From Sordaria brevicollis (taxonomy: Eukaryota > Ascomycota > Sordariomycetes > Sordariales > Sordariaceae), in NCBI GenBank assembly GCA_033439795.1, contig JAUTDP010000010.1:1860001-1924000 (forward strand): DNA of 64,000 bases, given 5' to 3'. Below, piece after piece: positions 33,039-43,225 of the stretch. Below the pieces are notes generated by a model. It was not told where the DNA came from and did no database searches. It saw only the letters and a list, made by a program, of their open reading frames with translations. The translations under genes were made by a program, and so were the position numbers. Positions within the stretch are counted from its first letter, which is position 1. Every line of letters starts with the position of its first letter.

Positions 33039-35364
33039 TGCGACGGCTTGTGCTGTGTCCCGATTGCGGTGGTGATGGAATGCGACTGCTTAGGCTCGAG
33101 GCTTTGAGGATGGCGAAAGTCCTGGGATGACTGTGGGACGTAGATTGTCAGCGTATGTGACTCGAGAGTAGTATTGTTTGCGTGCCGTACTTTGTGGTCG
33201 ATTATGATGACGCTATTTTGGATTGACAGGTCAAAAATTTGGCGAAGTCAAATGCGACGACGAATGCGATCCCGTCGACGGCGGGATCTCCATGCTTGGG
33301 CAGGTCCCCGGCGCGACGCGCTTAAGGCAGGGATTAGCACTTTAAAAGACCCGCGACATGGAGCTGGTGCGGGGCCAACCCTACGGGCCCATCCGGCCCG
33401 CCGCCGCCACGAGTCGAGATTCCAAGAGATCCGGACTGTCGAGATGAGTTGGGATGAAAAACCCCTTGAAGTTCGACTTCAGAACTCGTTCATAGATAAT
33501 ACCCCCAGGGTATTGTGTTCCGACAATGGATCTTGAACTGTCTCTCAGTTGCCACATTCATGTTCCGCTGTTCCGATTGTCTGAGTCCTGTCCATCTTGA
33601 CAGCCGGAAAGTGGAACATGGATGGGGGACCTGAGCAGCTAGCCCCAGGCCCCGGCGCACTGGGCCCTGGCCGGGTGCATGCAGTCGTCGAGGTTCTCAT
33701 TTTAGGTTGATCTCAGTCATGGACTCGCGGCCGGTCACGGCACAGCTTTGAGATGAAATCATGTCTCGGGTTTTCCACGCTTCCCCTTGCACAGCGACGA
33801 CGAGAGACGGTCTAGAATCTGCCGTCTAGATGGAAAGACCTGGGCATGTCGTTGTTGGACGGAGACACGGATGTCGCGGCGCATCCTGAGTCTTGACTTT
33901 AACAAGGTGGTCCTCGGAGTTTTTGTTTTGGGAAAGGGGACCGCCTGTCACTTCAGAAACTCCACCTCCTAATCAACCCTTGAGAAAACAGTTTGTCGGT
34001 GGCCGGCTTCTCGAGATAGTGAGAGGTGTGTTTGATATCGGATAGAGGTCGAAAAAGAATAGACACTCAAGTGTGTACGGCAACAATAGCTTTTGTTCCA
34101 GCAGGAGAGGCTATCTGCAATGAACGGCTGAATCCAAATTCCAATTGATGGAAAATGGAAAGCCTTTTTTGGATGTTTTCAGCCATCTTTCCTTTGCCAT
34201 GCGCCGCTGATCGTGATTGCTTTGGGGGATGATTGGGAATTGGACAAGACAATTCGTGAACTTGACTTGCACGGGCCGAGAGTGGAGAGAGGATGCAACC
34301 ATACCAAATCGGGACACGCGCAGAATGGAAAATGGAGCCCACCCTCGTCGGCCCCACACCAAAGTCAAGTCGAATTCGGGAGGAACGAATTGGCATTTGG
34401 ACTTTCCCCTTGAGAATGGACCTGAAATGCATCAAATGGAGACCCTTCTTTCCGTCGCTTTTTGATGCAGTCACGGTGCTCGATGGGAAGGGGCATCTCA
34501 CGAGCAGTCGCAACGATGGGCCGGTGAAAGAGGCTTGTTCCTTCCTTTTCTTTCAAACTGATTGCCTGTTCCTGCATCGATTTGATCAGCTCGAAATTTC
34601 CCCGATTTCTCCTTCAAAGGTCCGGATGCGATCGACAGCTGGCCCCCCCTAGTTCATGGAAACAACGCCCGGCCTCATTCAATCTGAATTCAGTTCTAGG
34701 CCAAACTCGATCCCGGCGCCCTGGACACTCACTTCCATTGATTCGACGCGTTCGGAACCGACATCCCTCGTTCCCCCCCTCCCCTCCTGTTGTTGGGAGA
34801 TCCAGCGTGCCTCCCTGCCTTTCGCTTCAAGGCCTCCCGGTCGTCAATCAATTAATTGGCACGCAAACCCACCACGCGGCAATCTCCATTGCACATCCGT
34901 CCCGTCCCTTCCATCCCATCCCATCCCATCCCCATCCCCATCCAGCCATCCAGCCATCCAGCCATCCCTCTCTGGGTTCCTGTCCTCGACAAACCACCAC
35001 CATCACTACCACCCTGACCATAGAGGTAGTCAGGTCAACGACTCAGCGTGACAGCTGAGGCATCCAGCTTGCCCGTCGGCACCGTCGCCCATCCACTCGC
35101 TTGCTCACTCTCGCTGCGTATTCACGGCACAACCCGTTTCCAAGAAATCGCCAGACCGACAGCTATTCGTTACCTCAACCAGCTACAACGCCATTTTTCG
35201 AACCGTCACCTCGAATCGCTCAACACTACGAAACAAGGCCACGACACCGAGCCGCCGTTCGCGCTCTCTCGTGCCCTAGGCCTGCCCCGCTCCTCTACCG
35301 TCTGGTCGGTACATCTAGCCATAATATAACCGACCAGTCGACCCTTCAACAACACCCAAACATC
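33039..35364. other. Long intergenic region upstream of the Zn2Cys6 factor
   Basis: About 2.3 kb between divergent genes. Several short plus-strand frames (34.2-35.3 kb) precede the factor's ATG and could act as upstream ORFs in a long leader, a common feature of regulator genes. No protein gene is supported. Confidence 0.55.
34911..34968. repeat. CCATC/CCATCCAG microsatellite
   Basis: Tandem CCATC(C) pentamers and hexamers followed by three copies of CCATCCAG, within the probable leader of the Zn2Cys6 factor gene. Confidence 0.85.
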
Positions 35365-38282
35365 ATGCCCCCAGGCCGTCCTCCAAAGCGGACAAGCGAA
35401 GCCGGCGACGCTCCTCTTGACAATGGCTCGCAACCCAAGATGAAGCTGCCCCGTTTGGAGCGCAGCACCGAAGACTTCTCGAGTGTTGTCAAGACCAAGC
35501 TTTCACAATATACGCGGACCGGTCAGGCTTGTGACAGGTGCAAGGTACTATTTTCCCGTCATGTCGCCCTGACAGCCTGCTGCGCGCCAGACCGGCATCG
35601 CGTTCCCGTAACATACTAATTCCTGTGCGTCCCCAGGTCCGAAAAATCCGTTGCGATGCCTCCCCTGCAGGTTGCTCCCATTGCGCCAGCCAGAACATCG
35701 AATGCGTTGTAACGGACCGTGTAACGGGCCGCACCGAACGTCGAGGCTATACCCAACAGCTCGAGGCCGAAAATAACACACTCGTTAATCATATCCGCAA
35801 TCTCGAAAGTCTCCTCGCCGAGAATGGAGTCGTTGTCCGGCCTTGGGAAGGGTCAAACGCCAGTAGAAACCCTTACCCTCCTGGTGTCACACTGGATGCC
35901 ATGGGGAACCCCATTCACGATCCCATGTCACAAGGCGAATGGCAACAACAAGGCTCGGTTTGGTATAGGAAGAGCAAGCAAGCATCACAATCATCGCCAA
36001 GTCGGTATACGAGATGTTCGTTGTTGGAGTCAAGGCCGACAGAGAGCTACCTGGGCGTCAGTCTGGATAAAGAGCCCCTGAGCACCCTCAAGGGCACCAC
36101 ACTATCAGTCCTCGGAACCACGATTGATATCACCTCCTTCGATGCTCCAGATATGGACGAGCCTTCGCCGACTACTCCCATCGGGTCACCACTGTACAAC
36201 AAATCCGTCATGGCTTTCTACCAATCGATCGTCAGGATAAACCCGCCGATGGAACATTGCGACCTCCCTTCGAGACACGATGCCTTTACTTATGCCGAAT
36301 GGTACTTCCTCACCATCTACCCCTTTATGCCGCTCATCCACAGGCCCTCATTCATGCAGCTTTTGACCCGCATTTACGACGAACCTGGCTTCAAAGCGAC
36401 AGCGCCAGAGCTTGTGATAGTCCACATGCTTTTTGCGACCATCTATTTCCAGTACGGAGTGCGGAACCGGGAGAAGCCGGAGGAGCATGCGCAGCTCAAC
36501 AATCTTTCCAACAAGCACTACCATTGGTGTTTGAGCAAGTTCTTTGAGCTAGCGGTCTCTCAAACCGTTACTGCGGTTCAGGCCCTGGCCATGCTTGCGT
36601 CTCACACTCGCAACTTTCCCAAACCAGGGTGTTCTTTCACTATTGCGAACTTCGCCATGATGAAGGCTATCGAACTCAACTTCCATCGGAGTAACAAAAT
36701 ACCTAATGGAGGTACTAGCATTGAGAACGAGTTACGAAAACGAGTGTGGTGGTCTATCCTCGGTATCATCATCACTCTCAACGGCCGACTTGGGAGGCCC
36801 ATGCCCATCACATTGGAGGAATTCGATATCGAGTTCCCAATTGCTATCGCTGACGAATACCTTACGGAAGATGGCGTCTCAGATCCGTCCAAGATCGGCC
36901 AATGTTGCTACCAAATTGGACTTGCCGGCTTCAGAGCTGTTCCTCTGTACATGGAGATGTACTCTAGCATCTACAGCGTGAGGCGGGATCCCCAGAAGTA
37001 CCTCGATGTTGTCAGGGAGCTTGAACAAGCAATGGAGAAGCTCAGATCTGAACTTCCCGACTGTCTACGAGTGGAAAAGTGTCAACCGACCGACCAGGTG
37101 TTTGCACTGTACACCCAGGTCATCTGTCTCGAGTTTAAGCTGTGTCTTAGACATCCCTCGGTATGCCTTGAGAAGGACAAAAAGTTCTGCGCCGAGAATA
37201 CAAGGATATGCGAGGAAACGGCCCGGGAACTATTGAAGGTGCTCGGGCAGCTGTTAAAACTCAAGTCTCTGGATACTACGTGGTACCAGTTGTCGGTATA
37301 TGTTGCCTCCGTTCTCTCAATATTGGTCGCGAACTGGGAGAGGAGGTATGAAATTACACGTGCGGAGATTGTTACGTTGAGGGCGGATATGGCACTGGGT
37401 CTCGAGATTATCGGCGAAATTGGCCGTCTGCTTGGCACCGGCAACCGGCTTACAACGGAAGTTGCGACTATCGTCGAGCGCACTATCATGTGGATAGAAC
37501 GTGACATGACCCATAAGGACGGGTTGTCTGTCGATCAGACCATGATCAAACAACAATCCGCGTCGCCATTCCAGCAGCCTCTGCTACCATTCAAGCAACC
37601 ACTCAACAGCAATGGTATGTCATCCAGCAACTCGGTCACCCCCAACGATCATCGCAGCAGCGTCAGCACGAACGGCGCTGGGTACTACGACGGCTCGGCA
37701 ACCCCCTACCAAACGATGAACGACAATGGCATCGGCCTAACAACCTACGATCCCTCCGGCGGCGGCGCGCAGTATCTCTATGCACAAGCGACGTCAGCCT
37801 CATCAACAGCGACGCCCCAAACCGTTACCTCAGCAATGGACCAAACCTCAGCTGTCACCAATCCTCTTATCGCCTTCGCTTCTCAGGCTACCCAGCATGT
37901 ATCAGCAGCAGGCCAGCCTGGCACCGGACCCGAGGATTGGCGACCCCAAGTCCACCCGCAGTTTGCCACAGCTCCCGCGGCTCCTAACAATAACCCCTGG
38001 CATGACTGGGCGGCCGCCATGGCTGATACACAGGAGCGGTTCAGCGCTAATGCGCTGTTGACTCTTGGATCAACCAGGCCGGGCGACGCCCCGGGGCAGG
38101 GAATGGTTGATCACTCGCATGCTCATGTCAACGGCGGCGCTGGACATGGACCCGGGCCCGGAGGACCTGACGCGTTGGGGGTGGCTGTTTCGGCGGCGGC
38201 GGCTTCAGCGGTTGCTGGAGGTGCTGGTGGACAGTGGCCGCTGCTGCTGTTTGACGTCATGGGGAATGGAAATGGTTCATAG
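35365..38282 (+). CDS. Zn2Cys6 transcription factor with fungal middle-homology domain
   Basis: Exons 35365-35544 and 35637-38282, 941 aa. The zinc cluster C55-x2-C58-x7-C66-x6-C73-x2-C76-x6-C83 is split by the intron and is complete only after splicing. A basic RTERRGYTQQLE linker and a short coiled coil (about 100-120) for dimerisation follow. The fungal-specific middle homology region spans about 290-640, including YFLTIYPFMPLIHRPSF, RKRVWWSILG and NGRLGRPMPITLEEFDIEFP. The C-terminal 250 residues are Q/S/T/P/A-rich, as in activation domains. Nuclear, DNA-binding; target genes unknown. The frame ends at TAG 38280-38282, but the same frame stays open to 38648 and encodes a coiled coil plus a hydrophobic segment (see next feature). 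The long upstream leader suggests translational control. Confidence 0.93.
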
Positions 38283-38648
38283 AAAGGGCCGCCAGGTACC
38301 GATGAAGAGAAGCTCTTGAAACTGAAAGCGTGGGAATGCGAACTGGAGAAGAAGTCAATGGACATGGAGGAAGCGCGGTCGAAGTTGATAAACATGGCGG
38401 AGGGTTTGGAAGTTCGTATGCGCGAATGGGTGCGTGAGTTGAACAAGTGGGTGCATGGGTTGGATAGGGAGCGGGAGGAGCGGGAGATGCGAGATAGGGA
38501 TGGGTTCCTTCGGGAATTAGCAGTCCTGGGCCTTCTCGTCTTTGCCGCCATCTTTTTCTTCCGTGTGGGATTTTTCCTTGTCTCTGGTGAGATTACTGGT
38601 ACAATCATCTGTTTAGCCAGTCGGTCGTCCTTATCAGGAAGGTACTAA
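38283..38648 (+). other. In-frame coding-like extension of the Zn2Cys6 factor: coiled coil plus membrane segment
   Basis: Directly after the factor's TAG, 121 codons remain open in the same frame. They read as a charged helix with heptad-like pattern (LKLKAWECELEKKSMDMEEA..., REWVRELNKWVHGLDREREERE) and then a hydrophobic segment (LAVLGLLVFAAIFFFRVGFF). Codon use looks coding. There is no good ATG of its own near the start, so an independent gene is unlikely. Three explanations: stop-codon readthrough; removal of the stop by a 69-nt intron 38227-38295 (weak GTGGAC donor, CCAG acceptor, phases agree); or a recent nonsense change or sequence error in a longer gene. If translated, it would give the factor a C-terminal membrane anchor. 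Confidence 0.6.
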
Positions 38649-41180
38649 GGAAAAGCGAGGTGTTTTTGGAGTCCGAGGCCGGAAGAGGGCGGGATCTGGT
38701 ATCATTTGATCTGTTTTTGGGGGGCTGGTATCTGGTATGATATAGGGCGTTGGAGGATTGGAAAGGGTAAGGGAATCGGGCGTTATTCGTACTATTAGGT
38801 ACTGCTATTTTCTGCTCGCCGGCTTGCTTGGGAGGAAATGCATTTTTGGGAGCTATGGTGCTATGGTGTTTATGAGCTTTTGGGGTTCAGGACGGTATGG
38901 GTTACGGATGCTACTTTGATTGGCGGGCAGGCTCTTGACGTCTTTTCTAACTTTCTCCGCATGGGATATTTGGCATTTCTATACCATTCAGTGAACACAG
39001 TTTTGGTAGACTTATCAATGATACTAGAGTATAATGGCCGATGGATGGTCGTGACACTTGGCACCGCCGATATATTAGTGTGGTTGTTAATGTGACGATC
39101 GAATATTTTTGTGGCGAGGGTGATGAGAGAGTGGTACACGCTCACATCTACAACCTCTGGCTAGATGGTGGCACGTAAGGTAGCATTACAGTAAGTAGGT
39201 AACTCTGCTGAGAACCTCTCTCCGAGCATCTATCATAGAGGTACGCTTCATGCAATCTAATGGATGGGAGAAACTCTCATTGAACTATATCCGACTAAGT
39301 TCCTGGATAGGAATTGGACACGATTCATACCAATGTACCTAACTTTGGTTCCGTTTCAAAGCCATCGTAGGGATCACTCACCACTCACCACTTACCATTC
39401 TTGGCACTCCTACAACAAAACCACCATAGTAGCGAATACCTAGTCTAATGCTACTGTGTTAAGAGTGTTCAAGTCCATGTTCATCTTCTTCTCAACGTCC
39501 CGGCCCCTTCGATTCCTTCATCTCTGGATGGAAATATCGGAAGCAAACTAAGCTCGAGTTGAAAGGATCCGCCACCCAAACATTCGGTGATTCCAAAGAC
39601 CCCACTGATGTGTAACACGTTTAGATGTGAACCTTAACGGCCACCCCACCTAAAGGAGACAACAAAAACCGAACGAGAGTCATGCTATCTGGTGGCCGAA
39701 GCTGGGTAACCCAGCGTTACCATTCGTAGCATGCGGCGGTTTCCAGTCGGGCCATCCCGTAGTAATCCTTGTTGCCCATGCCATTTCTTTGGAGGGCAGT
39801 GTCTGAGGTAGTGAAACCCCCGCCCGCGCGCACCGGAAGTTCTGTCCGGGCCCCTTTGCGGGTGGTGGTTTGTCTATCTACTGGTAAAAATGGTGGGGTG
39901 GGCAGGACGGATGGTTGCAATTCAAGATTCGTCCGATAAGGTTATGTAGGTAGGGACGCATGCTGAACCGTCCAGTTCGGGAGTTGTTTTACGCTGTGGG
40001 CAGTGAGAGGAGTGAGAGGATGAGATAGATGGTGAGTGGTCACGAGGACAACTTCGAAGGAGTTGGAGTTTGAGGAAGGAAGGAAGCCCAAGACCGAGTG
40101 AGGTGGCCGAGAGAGTGGGGCACTGAACGACTTACACAATTCAACCAATGAGAATGCGGTATTGACTAAAAGCGAACGTTCCACGACTTCCACTTTGTGA
40201 ACAACCGCACCGCAGGACACGCACGGCTCGACGGTCGGCCGTGCATTCTCCTGTGGAGGGTCCCTGCAGGGTCGAACGTACTAGAATCAGCAGATTGAGG
40301 GGGCAGTTACAGGGTGGGATGGTTCGATGGGACGGGTTTGATAGGATGGGAGATCTTGGTGTTGGATTTTGCAACCCGAACCGCAGGTAGATAGATGATG
40401 AGGAGTGGTAAGGAGGGTTTGATACTAGCAATATTGTTCCGGATTGGTTCGAGGTTGATATGGGCTTTGTTAATGTTCGGAAGTCGTCGATTGCTTCTTC
40501 TTTTCCTATAGCGGGATGGGGGAAGGCCATGACTGGTGCCGAGAAACACGGGATACCTGACCCGCATCTGAAGTGAAAGAAAACCAGATGTGAGAAGCAG
40601 GTAAGAATAAATAAAATGCGGCCCGCTTGTTGCACACATGGGCGGCTCCGTCCATCTCTTGCACATGCCCAAGTTTTTGTTCAATAGATAAAAAGAGGGG
40701 TCTTGAAAGTGGTAGTCGATAGCACCGATCGATTGGGAACCAAACACAACATCGACGTCAGTGTTGAATTACTCTTAATACAATTTGTTCATCGCGTTTT
40801 TCATCCGATCTTTTCCAATCTCCTCCACAACCAAAGTCCACTTTTCACTGATTCAGCTGCCGACACACTTTACAATCGGAGTCCGAACGGCTTTGTTCTC
40901 TTTCCTCCAGAATACATTGGAAACTCGGGATATAAAGAAGTGTGACTCGACCACGTACCCTACCGCTACTTAGTTCACTTCTTTACATTACCTACGCTGT
41001 CATCTCAGACTACGACTCTTACGATTAATACGTACCTTGACCGTTCGACGACGATCAAAGAGAACTGAACACACATACAAGAAGTTCATCAGTATCATCG
41101 TCGAGAACACCGTCGACTATCACGCATAGGCTTTGACAACCAAAGCAAAGCAATCACGTACCAATACTACAGTTTCCAAA
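38649..41180. other. Long intergenic region
   Basis: About 2.5 kb without a supported gene. Minus-strand frames at 40141-40747 overlap each other in different frames and resemble no family. The last few hundred bases before 41181 are CA/TA-rich leader of the endosulfine gene. Confidence 0.55.
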
Positions 41181-41945
41181 ATGGCTTCTCCTCCAGGCCA
41201 GACCCGTCTCGACGGTCTTGACACATCTGTAAGTCACCCAACTACCTACAAGCTATCCCCAACCCAACCATCACCCGTGCTCTCTTGCGTAGTGCAATAA
41301 AACTTACACCGATCAATACAGTCCCTCTCCGAAAAAGACCTCCGCATCCTCCGCCTCTACGGCCGTCTCCCCGCCTCTTACAAACCTCAACAACCACCCA
41401 CCACCACCACCACCACCGCCCACATCCCCGGGAACCTCTCCCGCTCCTCCTCCACATCCTCATCTTCATCCAACTCAGCCACAACCTCCCCTCCAAATTC
41501 TGGCTCCGCCCTCCAACCCTCCACCACCACTGGTCCCAACACAGCAACAGCAAACGCAGCAACCACCGTCTTCGCCCGCCACCTCAAAGAGCGCAAGTAC
41601 TTTGATTCAGGCGACTACGCGCTTTCCAAAGCCGGGCGCGGCAACAGCGTGGACGTGGGACTGGTCGGGTCGGCGCATCCGGCTCCGGAGCAGATTCCGC
41701 ATCCGAGTCCGTTGTCGATTATGCAGAGGAGGAGGGGGAGCAGTGTTTGTAGTGGGGGGAGTGGGAGTGTGAGTTTGGATGGAGGGGAGGGAGAAGACGG
41801 GGTGGTGGGGGAGATGCCTGGTTTTGGCGGTGGGAATGGGATGTGTGGAGGGGGGAGGTATAGGCGGTCGAGTTTGAGTGTTGCTGTTTTGGGGGCTGGT
41901 GGTGATAATGGGTTTGGGGATGGGGAAAGTGGTGGGGGCAGATGA
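41181..41945 (+). CDS. IGO1: Endosulfine/ARPP-family PP2A inhibitor (Igo1/2 homolog)
   Basis: Exons 41181-41228 and 41322-41945, 223 aa. The diagnostic endosulfine motif KYFDSGDYALSKAG is present, with F110-D-S112-G-D-Y115. In yeast, Rim15 (Greatwall) phosphorylates this serine and the protein then inhibits PP2A-Cdc55, controlling entry into quiescence and mRNA stability; the same role is inferred here. The family's N-terminal block is also present (SLSEKDLRILRLYGRLP, about 17-33). Between the two blocks lies an insertion of about 60 residues of T/S/P-rich low complexity, including a run of six Thr from an ACC repeat, where most family members have a short spacer. The C-terminal ~100 residues are G/S-rich with RRRGSS and RRSS sites that could be kinase targets. 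Confidence 0.94.
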
Positions 41946-43225
41946 GTTTTGGATGGGAGGCGGGGATGGAGGTTTGGGTTGGTTAATTGGATTCACTTCT
42001 GATGATAGTCAATGAGTTGATGAGGCCTTGACATGGGATATTGTTCTGGGCTGATGGTTCATAACATATCTGGTTCTGTATCCTTTTCACATGGGCCGAG
42101 AATGGTGTATTATTATGGATGGGATTGAAGGAAGCCGGCGTTTGGGATGTATGTATCTGTATGGCGTCTGGATGGTTTCTGGTAAATTTGCATCCTTGGA
42201 ATCGCGTGGAACGCATTATGGGACTGTCGATATTGTAACCTTTTGTGGGTTTGAAGGCATTTTTCGTGTGGTCTCTTTTCATCTTCATGTTTATAATGAC
42301 GGATGTGTTCGTACCGGAGGCTGGGAGAATGTTTCAGTCTTGTTCGGAGTCCAAGCCATTGTTGATCTCATGTAAAGTGCAAGTTCAATGATGCCCCAAG
42401 TCACCTAATTTTGGTGTTTTTGTGCTTGGATCCTTTAGCCTAATGCTTTATCACCAGTGTCCCTATCTGAGTAGGTCAGGTACACGGACCATTTGGGCGC
42501 TGTTCTTGCTTCAATGAACCTGCTCTGTCCTTCCCTTCATCTGCTCTTTCCCACTCTGGTTCCATTTTTCTCGTCGTGATGATTATGGAAGTCGTCGCCA
42601 ACCTCCAAAGATTTTTCTTGTCCCATTTCAACCTCAAACCCTGAATTTTCATTTCGATACAATTTTCATCCTCTTCCCCGCTCCTCTTGGCTGCCAGATA
42701 AGTTTTGCCAAGTCTCGTCATGATTGAGATTCTACCTCTAGTTGCCAACTCTCTGTGTTCTCCAGCAAGTCCTTCCTGCTGTCTGGTTCTCTTGACGGAA
42801 CAATGAAGGTAAGTGTACCTATACCTTTCCAACCTATTCGGCTCCGTGAAGCTCACTTGTATCACAGACTCGTCGTCTAATTCTGCCCGCGATGGAGATC
42901 GTCCTTCGCCTCTGACTGGCCATCATGGCATGGAGGGGTCCCAATACTACCCTGCTGGGCGGCAATGTCGGCGATAGGCTATCGTTCGTCTACACTGCCC
43001 GAAAGCCTAACCGTGAAGATGCTTCACAGCCTCAGTTCCACTCTTCGTCTTAATTCCTGTTCAGCATGACTTCTTCGACTTCGTTCGAGTCTTCAAGTTT
43101 CTGGACAACCCGCTTCATTCTCGCCAGTTTCTTTCCCCGTCGTTCACCTGTTCATCTTCTGAAACACCAGCACTATATCACGACAGTGACTCTTCAGATA
43201 CGAAGATCTCTTCTCTCTCATCATC
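41946..43225. other. Intergenic region
   Basis: 3' flank of the endosulfine gene and upstream region of the next gene; no gene supported. The last 200 nt form a CT-rich leader. Confidence 0.6.

Noticed and set aside
38316..38648. The coding-like stretch after the Zn2Cys6 factor as an independent gene
   Set aside because: No suitable ATG or promoter near its start, and it is exactly in frame with the factor; treated as an extension instead.
40141..40747. Overlapping minus-strand frames of 146-164 codons
   Set aside because: No recognisable motif, no intron logic, and the two overlap in different frames.
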